DNA of 64,000 bases from Stappia stellulata (GTDB taxonomy: Bacteria > Pseudomonadota > Alphaproteobacteria > Rhizobiales > Stappiaceae): assembly GCF_020176715.1 (NCBI RefSeq), contig NZ_JAIVMF010000009.1, positions 113,916 through 177,915 on the forward strand, in the 5' to 3' direction. Shown here in pieces: positions 34,023 to 42,896 of this stretch (position 1 is the first letter of the stretch; each line of letters starts with the position of its first letter). Both the position numbers and the translations under genes were made by a program. The notes below the pieces were generated by a model. It was not told where the DNA came from. It did no database searches and saw only the letters and a list, made by a program, of their open reading frames with translations.

Positions 34023-34147
34023 GCTCGTTTCCTTTGTCATTCCGGTTGTCGATACTGCACCATCGGGGCAAAGGTCAAAGCGGCATGTGTGGAACAGCCA
34101 TATTTCCTCGCGCTTTCGTTGCGGAAGCGGGGGACATCCCCCGCCTC

Positions 34148-36064
34148 TCAGCTTCCAAAGACATAATCCTGCGGATCCGCGTCGCGCGTCAGGAGCCAGA
34201 ACTGGTCGTTGCGCCAGGGGGAAATCGCCACCACCCGGCCAAGCCGGTTGCGATACCAGTTTTCCGTCCCCTGATGGGTCCAGACCATGCGGTCATGCGC
34301 CTCGTCGATCCGGCGATTGTAGTCCTCGTAGACCTCGGGGCGCACCTCGACGGTGGACATGCCCTTCTCGGCCATGCGGGTGATGACGCTGAGGATGTAG
34401 GAGGTCTGCAGCTCGATCGCCTTGATCATGCTGCCGCCGTGCCCCAGCCCGACATTCGGCCCGAGAATGGTGAAGAAGTTCGGGAAACCGGGAACGGTCG
34501 ACCCGATGTAGGCGCGCGGATTGTCGGTTTCCCAGACATCGGCCAGACGCTGGCCGTTGCACCCGACGATGTCGTAGGACGACTGCATTTCCGCCGCCTT
34601 GAAGCCCGTCGCATAGATCAGCACGTCGGCCTCGTAGCTCTCGCCGTTCGCCGCCGTCAACCGACGCCCGTCGATCCGTGACAGACGGTCGGGGACGAGC
34701 TCCACATTCGGCCTGGTGATGGTCCTGTACCAGCCGTTGTCGAGCAGGATGCGCTTTCCGTAAGGCGGAAAATCCGGCAACACATGCGGGAGCAGGTCCT
34801 GGCGGTCGCCGAGCTCGGACTTGACGTATTTCGTGAAGATCCGGCGATGCCGGTCGTTTGTCGCGTTGAGGGCCTTGTCCGGCTCGGGCCAGTTCGGATC
34901 CTTCTGCAGGGATTCGTGAATGCGATCGTTGAAGGTCCAGAACTGCCGGATCCGGTACCACTGCTGGTACAGCGGAACGCCCATCAGCAGGTGCCGCACG
35001 GGATCGGGCACCTTCTTCTGAAACTGCGGAAATGGCGCCGCCCATTGCTTGGAGCGGGCGAAGATGGTCAGCGAGGCGACCTTGTCGGCGATGGCGGGAG
35101 CGACCTGCATCCCCGAGGCGCCATTGCCGACCAGGGCGACATGCTTGCCCGTCACGTCCAGATCCTCCGGCCATTGCGCCGTATGGGTTCTGATACCGGG
35201 GAATGTGTCCGCACCGGGAATGTCGGGAACCTGCGGCGTGTTGAGGACGCCGACCGCGCTCATCAGGATGTCGCAGCGTTCGGTGGTCAGCGTGCCCTTG
35301 GCGTCGCGCAGCCGCAGCACCCATTTCCGGCTGTCGCCGTCCCAGCGCGCCTCCTCGACCCGGGTCGAGAAGCGGGTTTTTTCCCGCAGGCCGACGCGGT
35401 CGGCGACGCTGCGGAAATAGCTCAGCAGCTCGCCCTGCAGCGCGAAATACCGCGACCAGTCGTTCGGGGCGAAGGAAAAGGAATAGATGTGGTTGGGCGT
35501 ATCGACGCCTGCGCCGGGGTAGCGGTTTTCCCACCAGGTGCCGCCGAACTCCTCGTTTTTCTCGATGATCTCGAAATCGACGCCCAGCCGTTTTAGGTTG
35601 GCGCCGACGCAGATGCCGGAGACGCCCGCGCCGACGACGAGAACCCGCAGGCCCGACGGCCAGGGAGTTTCCGGCGTCTTGCTATGTGCCGCCAGCCCCA
35701 GATCGGAGGCGATGACCTCGCCGTAGCTTTCGGGAACCGGCTCGTTCATCGAGACCGAGAGCATGCGCGCCAATGTCGCGTTCGACGGGTGCGGAATCGC
35801 AAGCCGCGCGCCGTCGATCCAGTCGAAGATCGCCTTTTCCGCAGCGTCGCGGATTTCCTGCTGAATATCCTCGGGAAGGCCGCCGTCGTCATTGTCGTCG
35901 AGACCGCGGGCCCGGCCGGGCGTGTAGGGCGGCTGCAGCCAGCGCTCTTCGCCCGTCATCTGGTACAGCACGCACAGCAAGGTTGGGATGTTGCCCTGCC
36001 GGATGCCATCGCGCAGCAGCGCGGCATCCAACCGGGGCATCTGGGTCAGATCCGGACCTGTCAT
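34148..36064 (-). CDS. Baeyer-Villiger-type flavin monooxygenase with N-terminal extension
   Basis: A 638-residue FAD/NADPH monooxygenase. The FAD motif is VLVVGAGVSGICVGANL near residue 145, followed by GGTWWENRYPGAGVDTPNHI. The BVMO fingerprint FPGIRTHTAQWP matches FxGxxxHxxxW(P/D), and the NADPH motif is VALVGNGASGMQVA. The N-terminal ~135 residues are an extension seen in larger BVMOs such as the acetone/ketone monooxygenase branch. It inserts oxygen next to a ketone to make an ester or lactone. The start ATG 36064 follows AAGGAGAG. It is divergent from a serine esterase gene, which would hydrolyse the product, and shares site B with it. Confidence 0.92.
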   Translation of the reverse strand: MTGPDLTQMPRLDAALLRDGIRQGNIPTLLCVLYQMTGEERWLQPPYTPGRARGLDDNDDGGLPEDIQQEIRDAAEKAIFDWIDGARLAIPHPSNATLARMLSVSMNEPVPESYGEVIASDLGLAAHSKTPETPWPSGLRVLVVGAGVSGICVGANLKRLGVDFEIIEKNEEFGGTWWENRYPGAGVDTPNHIYSFSFAPNDWSRYFALQGELLSYFRSVADRVGLREKTRFSTRVEEARWDGDSRKWVLRLRDAKGTLTTERCDILMSAVGVLNTPQVPDIPGADTFPGIRTHTAQWPEDLDVTGKHVALVGNGASGMQVAPAIADKVASLTIFARSKQWAAPFPQFQKKVPDPVRHLLMGVPLYQQWYRIRQFWTFNDRIHESLQKDPNWPEPDKALNATNDRHRRIFTKYVKSELGDRQDLLPHVLPDFPPYGKRILLDNGWYRTITRPNVELVPDRLSRIDGRRLTAANGESYEADVLIYATGFKAAEMQSSYDIVGCNGQRLADVWETDNPRAYIGSTVPGFPNFFTILGPNVGLGHGGSMIKAIELQTSYILSVITRMAEKGMSTVEVRPEVYEDYNRRIDEAHDRMVWTHQGTENWYRNRLGRVVAISPWRNDQFWLLTRDADPQDYVFGS

Positions 36065-36117
36065 TGAACTCTCCTTGCCTTCCCGATTGACGGGGCAGCC
36101 CACATTGGGTATGCGAT

Positions 36118-36147
36118 GAAGTCAATTGGCTCAAGCAAACGACTTAA
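36118..36147. promoter_or_regulatory. Operator-like site B of a three-site regulon (BVMO/esterase divergent promoter)
   Basis: Read on the minus strand this site has TTAAGTC, a TTTGCTTGAG centre, and ATTGACTTC, aligning base for base with sites A and C at most positions. It lies 54 bp upstream of the BVMO start and about 100 bp upstream of the esterase start, so one protein could control both directions. Confidence 0.68.
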
Positions 36148-36248
36148 CGATAACAAACACGCATTGCAACAGCCTGATCGCGCTTTTCGGCAAATCAGGC
36201 CGCAGCGCCAGACAGGTCGGCCGGAGCCAAACGGGAGGAGGACACGCG

Positions 36249-37505
36249 ATGGCGAAAGACGCCGCGCCCTGGACGCGCACGCTTGAAACACAGGACGGGC
36301 CCGTTTCGGTGTCGGGCCGGGTCGCGCCAGGATTCGAAGCCGTCGCCGAGGCGTTTTGCGCGAATTTCACGATCCGGGCGGAAGCCGGGGCCGCGGTTCA
36401 TGCGCAGCATCGCGGCCGCGAGGTCGTCAGCCTGTCCGGCGGACGCATTGCCTCGCCCGCGGATGCGGCTCCCCGCTTCTGGAGCGACGACACCATTTGC
36501 GTGATCTTTTCCGCCACCAAGCCGGCGACGGCACTGTGCATGCACTTGCTTAGCCAACGCGGGCAGGTCGATCTGGATGCGCCGGTTGGCGCGGTCTGGC
36601 CGGCGTTCGCGGCGCAGGGCAAGGAGCAGATCACGCTGCGCATGGTGCTCGACCACAGCGCCGGCATCCCGGTTCTCTGCGAGCCGCTGAAGACGGACTG
36701 CCTGTGCGATCACGCCTACATGGCCGAGCGGCTGGCGGCCGCGACGCCGGTCTTCGCGCCGGGACGCACGACAGCCTACCACCCGGTGACGGGTGGCTTC
36801 ATCCTTGCCGAGGTGATGCGACGCGTCGACGGACGCAGCCTCGGGCGGTTCTTCGCGGAAGAGATCGCGGAGCCGCTCGGGCTCGATTTCTGGATCGGCC
36901 TGCCCGACGCGCTCGAGGCGCGGGTCGCGCACATCCGCCACTTCGTTCCGCAAAAAGGCGGCGGCTCGACGCCCTTCGGCGAGGCGTTGCGCGATCCCGG
37001 ATCGCCCCAGAGCCGGTTCTTCTTCAATCACGGCGACTGGATGGCGAAAGGGGTCAACACACGCGCCGGCCGCAGGGCCGAGATCGGCGCAGCCTCGGGC
37101 GTCACCAATGCCCGCAACCTTGCCGCACTCTTCGAGGCGATGCGGCCGGACGGCCTTCTGGGCCTCGACGTCGAAACGGTCGCAAGCTTCGCGCAGGCCA
37201 CATCCGCCACGCACCGGGACGGGATGCTCCTGCAGCCGACGCGGTTCGGACCGGGCTTCATGCTGCGGATGGACAACCGCGGCGGACCGGGACGCGCGCC
37301 GCGCGGCGACAGTTTCCTCATCCCCCCGCAGGCCTTCGGACATGTCGGCGCGGGCGGGTCCTTCGGATTTCGCGATCCCGTGGCGGATCTCTCCATGGCC
37401 TACACCATGACGCAGATGGGACCCGGCTTCCTGCTGAATCCGCGCGGACAGACGCTCATCGATGCCGCCTATCGCTGCATTTCGGCCGCGGCACCCCAGC
37501 CGTGA
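36249..37505 (+). CDS. Serine hydrolase of the class C beta-lactamase / EstB esterase family
   Basis: A 418-residue protein with no signal peptide, so probably cytoplasmic. The nucleophile motif is SxxK in CVIFSATKPATALCMHLL near residue 92. The second motif is YHPVTGGFI (Tyr near 178), where typical members have YSN. LRMVLDHSAGIP and PLGLDFWIGLP match the family, and HVGAGGSFGF near the C-terminus matches the third motif. In this context it likely hydrolyses the ester made by the divergent BVMO rather than acting as a lactamase. It is followed 26 bp later by TRAP genes. Confidence 0.88.
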   Translation: MAKDAAPWTRTLETQDGPVSVSGRVAPGFEAVAEAFCANFTIRAEAGAAVHAQHRGREVVSLSGGRIASPADAAPRFWSDDTICVIFSATKPATALCMHLLSQRGQVDLDAPVGAVWPAFAAQGKEQITLRMVLDHSAGIPVLCEPLKTDCLCDHAYMAERLAAATPVFAPGRTTAYHPVTGGFILAEVMRRVDGRSLGRFFAEEIAEPLGLDFWIGLPDALEARVAHIRHFVPQKGGGSTPFGEALRDPGSPQSRFFFNHGDWMAKGVNTRAGRRAEIGAASGVTNARNLAALFEAMRPDGLLGLDVETVASFAQATSATHRDGMLLQPTRFGPGFMLRMDNRGGPGRAPRGDSFLIPPQAFGHVGAGGSFGFRDPVADLSMAYTMTQMGPGFLLNPRGQTLIDAAYRCISAAAPQP

Positions 37506-37531
37506 CGCGACCCGACACAGGAGGACGACAC

Positions 37532-38113
37532 ATGCGCAAGGAGCCAGGTCCGGGGGCGCGGACGCCCGAGGCAACGCCCGGTTTCTGGGAGCGGGCGGAG
37601 CGGCTTCTCGCCCGGGGGATCAAGGCGGTCTCCATCGCCGCGGGCCTGTCGATCGTCGCGATGATGCTTCAGGTCACGGCCGATGTCGCCCTCAGGTATC
37701 TGACCGGAACGGGGCTGCCCGGGACGCTGACCATCGTCAGCTACTACTACATGGTGATCGTGGCCTTCGTGCCGCTGGCCTTCGCCGAGCTGCAGCGCGC
37801 GCATATCCAGATGGAGCTGGTCACCGACCTGCTGCCGCGGCGCCTGTCCCGGCAGATCGGCGGATGGGGCCTCCTGTTCACCGGCCTCGTCACCGGCGCC
37901 CTCACCGTGCGCGGTTTCGAGGAAGCGCTGAACCAGATGCGGATCGGCGCGTCGCAGGTCCAGGGCACCACGTCGATCGACACATGGCCGGCCCATTTCG
38001 CGCTTCCGCTGGGAGCCGGCCTGATGACGCTGCTGGTGGCGCTGCGCTTCCTGCAGTTCCTGGCAGGCTGTCTGCCCCGCTCCGCGGCGGCGCGCGATGC
38101 GAGAGGCGTTTGA
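37532..38113 (+). CDS. TRAP transporter small permease (DctQ)
   Basis: A 193-residue protein with four membrane helices after a ~35-residue cytoplasmic head. The DctQ motif is LQRAHIQMELVTDLLPRRL, and the first helix begins VSIAAGLSIVAMML. It starts after AGGAGG and is followed one base after its stop by the large permease gene. No dctP lies next to it; the likely binding protein is the lone DctP at 44.6 kb. Confidence 0.88.
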   Translation: MRKEPGPGARTPEATPGFWERAERLLARGIKAVSIAAGLSIVAMMLQVTADVALRYLTGTGLPGTLTIVSYYYMVIVAFVPLAFAELQRAHIQMELVTDLLPRRLSRQIGGWGLLFTGLVTGALTVRGFEEALNQMRIGASQVQGTTSIDTWPAHFALPLGAGLMTLLVALRFLQFLAGCLPRSAAARDARGV

Positions 38114-38114
38114 G

Positions 38115-39425
38115 ATGACCGACATTCAAATCGGCCTCGGCGGACTTGCGCTCCTCTTCGTGCTGATCGCCATGCGCCTGCCGATCGGGCTTGTGATGAT
38201 CGGCGTGTCCTTCGGCGGACTCTATCTGCTGGCGGGCTGGAACGTGGCATGGAGCAGCCTCGGCCTGCTGCCCTTCAACTTCGCGGCAAGCTGGGTGCTG
38301 AGCGCGGTTCCGATGTTCCTGCTGCTCGGGTTTCTGTGTCATCACGCCAAGCTGACCGAGGGCCTGTTTCGGGCGGCGCGGGTCTGGCTGCAGGGCCTGC
38401 CCGGCGGCCTCGCCATCGCTTCCGTGCTCGGCTCCGCCGGCTTCGCGGCGGTCTCCGGATCCTCCATCGCCTGCTCGGCGACGATGGGGCGCATCGCCGT
38501 GCCCGAAATGACCAAGGCCGGCTACGATCCGGAACTCGCCACGGGAACCGTCGCGGTCGCCGGCACGATCGGCGCGCTGATCCCGCCTTCCGTGATCATG
38601 CTGATCTTCGCCGTGATCGCTCAGGTTCCCGTCACCAGCCTGTTCATCGCGGGCATCACCGCCGGCCTGCTGACCGCGCTTGGCTATATCGTGGTGATCT
38701 GGATCCGCGTCGCGCTCAATCCGGCGCTCGCCCCGCGCGGCGGCGACCCCCTGCCGCTGCGCCAGCGGATCATCATGACACGCGACAGCTGGCCGATCGT
38801 CCTGATCATGCTCGGCGTGTTCACCGGGCTGTTCGGCGGCGCCTTCACCGCAACCGAAGCCGGCGCCGTTGGCGCGTTTCTGGCTGCGGCGGTGGCCCTT
38901 GCCAAGGGAACCCTGTCGCCGCGGGTCTTCCTGCGGGCGATCTCGGACACGGTGCTCACCACCTCGACGATGATCATCATCGGCGTCGGCGCCACCGTGC
39001 TGACCCGCTTCCTGGTATTTTCCGGCGCCGGCGACTACCTCAGCGACCTGGTCATCTCGACGACCTCCGACCCGCTGGTCATCATGCTGGGGCTGGTCGT
39101 TCTGTACCTCTTTCTCGGCCTGTTCCTGGAACCGGTCGGCGCCATGCTGCTCACGCTTCCCCTGGTGCTGCCGATCATCGGGGAAGCCAATTTCGACCTG
39201 ATCTGGTTCGGCATCATCCTGACCAAGCTTCTCGAAATCGGGATGGTCACGCCGCCGGTCGGAATGAACGTTTTCGTCATCAAGAGCGTCGTCGGCAACC
39301 TCGTCACGACCAGCCAGATCTTCCGGGGCATCGGCTGGTTCCTGCTCATGGACCTGGTCGTTCTCGGTCTCCTGATCGCCTTTCCCGATCTCGTCCTGTT
39401 TCCCCTGACGCTGTTCGACGGCTGA
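38115..39425 (+). CDS. TRAP transporter large permease (DctM)
   Basis: A 436-residue membrane protein. I used ATG 38115, just after GAGAGG, rather than the ATG at 38097 inside dctQ. Family signatures are MRLPIGLVMIGVSFGGLYLL, GFAAVSGSSIACSATMGRIAVPEM near residue 120, GTIGALIPPSVIMLIFAV and the C-terminal TPPVGMNVFVIKSVVGN. It forms the membrane pump with the DctQ upstream. It is followed by an acyl-CoA ligase that could activate the imported acid. Confidence 0.93.
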   Translation: MTDIQIGLGGLALLFVLIAMRLPIGLVMIGVSFGGLYLLAGWNVAWSSLGLLPFNFAASWVLSAVPMFLLLGFLCHHAKLTEGLFRAARVWLQGLPGGLAIASVLGSAGFAAVSGSSIACSATMGRIAVPEMTKAGYDPELATGTVAVAGTIGALIPPSVIMLIFAVIAQVPVTSLFIAGITAGLLTALGYIVVIWIRVALNPALAPRGGDPLPLRQRIIMTRDSWPIVLIMLGVFTGLFGGAFTATEAGAVGAFLAAAVALAKGTLSPRVFLRAISDTVLTTSTMIIIGVGATVLTRFLVFSGAGDYLSDLVISTTSDPLVIMLGLVVLYLFLGLFLEPVGAMLLTLPLVLPIIGEANFDLIWFGIILTKLLEIGMVTPPVGMNVFVIKSVVGNLVTTSQIFRGIGWFLLMDLVVLGLLIAFPDLVLFPLTLFDG

Positions 39426-39473
39426 CGGCGCGGGCCTGCCCTTCCCTTCCAGACACGAAAAGGAAAACAGACC

Positions 39474-41126
39474 ATGACGATGTTGCAAGAGAGGCCGCCG
39501 CTGGACGGGCAGATGATGCAAGGCGCATTGTCTATCCCGGCGATCATGGACTACGCGGCGGACGTCCACGGCGACACGCGGATCCTTTCCGCGACCGTCG
39601 AAGGCGGCCTGCACGACTACAGCCTGCTTGATGCATCGAAGCGCATCGCCCGCCTTGCCCATGCCTTGCGGGCGATGGGCATTGGCCCTGGCGACCGCGT
39701 CGCGACCCTCGCCTGGAACGGCTACCGCCACTTCGAGCTTTATTATGCCATCGCCGGCATCGGCGCGGTCTGCCACACGATCAACCCGCGCCTGTTCCCG
39801 GAGCAGATCGCCTGGATCGTCAACCATGCCGAGGACCGGGCGCTGTTCTTCGACCTGACGTTCGCGCCTCTGGTCGACGGGCTGGCTGAGCACCTCCCGC
39901 GCCGGATGCAGCGGGTCTTCCTGTCCGATGAGGCGCACCGGCCGGAGACCTGCGCAGAGGACGTGCTGGCCTATGAAAGCCTGATCGAAGGACATCCCGA
40001 CAGCATCGACTGGCCGGACTTGCCGGAAACGGCGGCCGCCGGCCTGTGCTACACGTCAGGAACAACTGGCGACCCGAAAGGCGCGCTCTACTCGCATCGC
40101 TCCACGGTGCTGCACGCGATGTCCGCCATTTTGGGGATTCCGCAGGCGTTCGGCAGCGGAAAGCGCATCTTGCCCGTCGTGCCGCTGTTTCACGTCAACG
40201 CCTGGGGCCTGCCCTATGCCTGCCCGCTGTCGGGCACCGACCTGGTGTTTCCCGGCCCGCATCTCGACGGAAAAAGCCTCTTCGACCTGATGGAGACGAC
40301 CAGCACGACCGGGGCATGGGGCGTTCCCACCGTCTGGGCCGGCCTGATCGAGGAAATCAGGCAGCGCGGTCGCAAGCCGAAGGCTCTGGAGATGCTGCTG
40401 ATCGGCGGCTCCGCCGTGCCGCCGGCGATGATTTCCACGCTGGAAGACTTCGACATCCGCACGATCCATGGCTGGGGCATGACAGAAATGAGCCCGATCG
40501 GCACCTGCACCCGTCCGATTGCAGGCGCAAGCCGGGAGGACCGCATCGCCAATGCCATTCCCCAGGGCAAGCGGCTGTTCGGCCTGGAGATGAAAATCGT
40601 CGGCGAAGACGGCACGCCGCAGCCGCATGACGGGACGGCCCAAGGCGAATTGCTGGTGCGAGGGCCGGCCGTGGTCAACGGATATTTCAATGCGCCGGAC
40701 GCCTCGAAGGCTGCTTTCGACGCCGAGGGCTGGTTCCGCACCGGCGACGTCGCGCGCATCGACAGCGCCGGCCGCCTGCAGATCGTCGACCGGACCAAGG
40801 ACCTGATCAAATCCGGCGGCGAATGGATTTCCTCGCTCGATCTGGAAAATCTGGCAACGGCCCACCCGTCTGTCGCCCAGGCGGCGGCGATTGCCGTGCC
40901 GCATCCCAAATGGGACGAACGCCCGGTTCTGGCCGTCGTGCCCGCCGACAAGGAAAAGGGCATCGACGAGGCCGACCTCCTGGCGCAGATGGCACGGCAT
41001 CTGGCCAAATGGCAAATGCCCGATGCCGTCATCACCATGGACAGCCTGCCCATGACGGCCACCGGCAAGATCTCGAAGAAAGACCTGCGCAGCCGGATCA
41101 ACGTGGATTTCGGCGACATGAACTGA
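39474..41126 (+). CDS. Long/medium-chain acyl-CoA synthetase (FadD-like)
   Basis: A 550-residue adenylate-forming ligase. The P-loop is CYTSGTTGDPKGALYSHRS near residue 190, HGWGMTEMSPIGTC near 335, WFRTGDVARIDSAGRLQIVDR near 420, SGGEWISSLDLE near 447, and the catalytic lysine in PMTATGKISKKDLR near 535. The ISSLDLE element is typical of the medium/long-chain branch. It is the last gene of the esterase/TRAP operon, and two GC hairpins follow it. It would prime a carboxylate for beta-oxidation. Confidence 0.92.
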   Translation: MTMLQERPPLDGQMMQGALSIPAIMDYAADVHGDTRILSATVEGGLHDYSLLDASKRIARLAHALRAMGIGPGDRVATLAWNGYRHFELYYAIAGIGAVCHTINPRLFPEQIAWIVNHAEDRALFFDLTFAPLVDGLAEHLPRRMQRVFLSDEAHRPETCAEDVLAYESLIEGHPDSIDWPDLPETAAAGLCYTSGTTGDPKGALYSHRSTVLHAMSAILGIPQAFGSGKRILPVVPLFHVNAWGLPYACPLSGTDLVFPGPHLDGKSLFDLMETTSTTGAWGVPTVWAGLIEEIRQRGRKPKALEMLLIGGSAVPPAMISTLEDFDIRTIHGWGMTEMSPIGTCTRPIAGASREDRIANAIPQGKRLFGLEMKIVGEDGTPQPHDGTAQGELLVRGPAVVNGYFNAPDASKAAFDAEGWFRTGDVARIDSAGRLQIVDRTKDLIKSGGEWISSLDLENLATAHPSVAQAAAIAVPHPKWDERPVLAVVPADKEKGIDEADLLAQMARHLAKWQMPDAVITMDSLPMTATGKISKKDLRSRINVDFGDMN

Positions 41127-41162
41127 AATCGACATCCCGATGCTCCGCCCACGCTCTGGAAA

Positions 41163-41184
41163 ACGCGCCCCGAACGGGGCGCGT
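41163..41184 (+). terminator. GC hairpin downstream of the fadD-like gene
   Basis: ACGCGCCCCG-AA-CGGGGCGCGT is a perfect 10-bp stem 37 bp after the stop. It is not followed by a T-tract. A near-copy with a T-tract lies 208 bp further on (41371-41397), suggesting a duplicated terminator with the first copy decayed. Confidence 0.55.
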
Positions 41185-41303
41185 GAGAGTGATGACAAAT
41201 TCTGAAGAATCGTCAACCCGGCCGAATGCAATGAGAGCCGGGATCGGGGAGGCACTACCTGTCGGCTTCTTTTGGCTTGAAATTATAGGCCTTTAGCTCT
41301 CCG

Positions 41304-41334
41304 ATACCGGGTCGCGCTGACGCTTGCCCGGTAT
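41304..41334. repeat. Short interspersed palindrome (REP-like)
   Basis: ATACCGGG and CCCGGTAT arms flank TCGCGCTGACGCTTG. The core GCGCTGACGCTTGCCCGG resembles the common alphaproteobacterial intergenic palindromes with a CCGGG...CCCGG frame. It sits between convergent genes, as REP-type elements often do. Only one copy was seen in the window. Confidence 0.5.
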
Positions 41335-41370
41335 GACGCTTGGAGCAACTCCACCTTTGTCAGCAGCCTG

Positions 41371-41397
41371 ACGCGCCCCGAACGGGACGCGTTTTTT
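41371..41397 (+). terminator. Intrinsic terminator for the esterase-TRAP-fadD operon
   Basis: ACGCGCCCCG-AA-CGGGACGCGT forms a 10-bp stem with one mismatch, followed on the plus strand by TTTTTT, which abuts the stop codon of the convergent ligase gene. Orientation of the T-tract shows it stops plus-strand transcripts. Confidence 0.8.
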
Positions 41398-42896
41398 CAG
41401 TCCTGCGGCGCGACACCTGCACGCAGCTCGAACTTCTTGACCTTGCCGGAGGGATTGCGCGGCAGCGCGTCGACGACGACAACCCGCCTGGGCTTCTTGT
41501 AGGACGCAAGATGCGCCTTGCAAAAGCCGATGACCTGCGCGGGATCGAGCTCCTCGCCCGGCCTGGGCACGACGAAGGCCATCGGCGTTTCGCCCCACCG
41601 TTCGTCGGGAAGGCCGACAACCGCGCTTTCGGCGATCGCCGGGTGCGTGTTCAAGAGCTGCTCGATCTCGGCGGGATAAATATTTTCGCCGCCGGAAATG
41701 ATCATCTCCTTCAGCCGGCCCTTGATATAGACGAAGCCGTCCTCGTCGACCGTCGCGAGATCTCCGGTGTGGAGCCAGCCGTCGCGAATGGTCTGCCGCG
41801 TGGCCGCCTCGTCCTTGTAGTAGCCCAGCATGACGGTGTCGTCGCTCTGGATGATTTCGCCGACTTCGCCCGGCGCGATGTCGCGGCCATCCGGGTGCAC
41901 GATGCGCAGCCGGTTGGTCATCATCGGCTTGCCGACAGACCCCAGCCGCGCCTCGGCATCCTCGGCGCGCAGCACGGTCGACGTGGAGGAACATTCCGAC
42001 AGGCCATACCCCTGCATCAGGGCAACGCCGAACATTTTCCGAAACAGCCGCATCGACCGTTCCGTCTCCGCCGCGCCACCCGACAGGCAAAGCCGCAGGG
42101 CAGGCGCCGTGGCGCCCCGCTCCTCCAGCGCGCCGATCAGCGCCTGCCACATCGCCGGCGCTGCAAACATGCAGGTCACCCCGTCCTCGACGAGATGGCG
42201 GGCGACCTCGGCCGGATCGAAATGCTTCTGCAGGATGACGGTTCCGCCGATCAGCAACAGCGGCAAGGTGCAGATCAGCGATCCGCCGGCATGGAAGATC
42301 GGCGCGCAGGTCAGGGTGATGTCGTCCCGCGTCAACGGAAAGTCCGCGATCTGGTTTTGCGCCGTCGCCAGAAGGTTGCGCTCCGAGAGCATCGCAGCCT
42401 TGGGGCGCCCGGTCGTGCCCGAGGTGTGGATCATCAGCAAACAGGCGTCCGGCGCCCGCCGTTCGATCCCCTGCCGGGGGTGCGGCGCGGCCCCGGGCGC
42501 CAATCCCTGCGGGCCGCTTTCCACCCAGTGGCGAACGGCATCCGCGCGCCCCTTCACGGCCTCGATCGTGTCGCGGAAATCAGCGGAGTAAACAACGACC
42601 TCGGCTTCCGAGTTGGCGAGCTGATAGACGATCTCGTCGGCAACCAGGCGGAAATTGACCGGCACCAGGACCGCGCCCAGACGGGAGCAGGCGAACAACA
42701 GCTCGAAGAACGCAATGTCGTTGAAGCTCAGATGCGCGACCTTGCCGCCCTCGGCGATCCCCATTGCGCTCAGGCGGTCGGCGGTGGCCGCGATCCGGGC
42801 GTTCAGCTCGCCATAGGTGACGGTCAGCGGGCCGCAGCGAATGGCGGTCTTGTCAGCGAAACGGTCGCCCTGGCGCGCCAGAATGGATGCGATCAT
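41397..42896 (-). CDS. AMP-dependent acyl-CoA ligase (class I adenylate-forming)
   Basis: A 499-residue ligase. The P-loop is LMIHTSGTTGRPKAAMLSE near residue 165. QGYGLSECSSTSTV near 295, WLHTGDLATVDEDGFVYIKGR near 375, SGGENIYPAEIEQ near 403 and PRNPSGKVKKFELR with the catalytic lysine near 485 complete the motif set. The start overlaps the stop of the racemase-like gene (ATGA). It resembles FadD13-type and other short/medium acid ligases. It is the last gene of the DctP-VOC-racemase-ligase operon headed by operator-like site C. Confidence 0.9.
   Translation of the reverse strand: MIASILARQGDRFADKTAIRCGPLTVTYGELNARIAATADRLSAMGIAEGGKVAHLSFNDIAFFELLFACSRLGAVLVPVNFRLVADEIVYQLANSEAEVVVYSADFRDTIEAVKGRADAVRHWVESGPQGLAPGAAPHPRQGIERRAPDACLLMIHTSGTTGRPKAAMLSERNLLATAQNQIADFPLTRDDITLTCAPIFHAGGSLICTLPLLLIGGTVILQKHFDPAEVARHLVEDGVTCMFAAPAMWQALIGALEERGATAPALRLCLSGGAAETERSMRLFRKMFGVALMQGYGLSECSSTSTVLRAEDAEARLGSVGKPMMTNRLRIVHPDGRDIAPGEVGEIIQSDDTVMLGYYKDEAATRQTIRDGWLHTGDLATVDEDGFVYIKGRLKEMIISGGENIYPAEIEQLLNTHPAIAESAVVGLPDERWGETPMAFVVPRPGEELDPAQVIGFCKAHLASYKKPRRVVVVDALPRNPSGKVKKFELRAGVAPQD

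Noticed and set aside
36249..37505. Interpretation of the serine hydrolase as an antibiotic-resistance beta-lactamase
   Set aside because: It has no signal peptide, lacks the canonical YSN motif, and lies between a Baeyer-Villiger monooxygenase and TRAP genes, which favours an esterase role.
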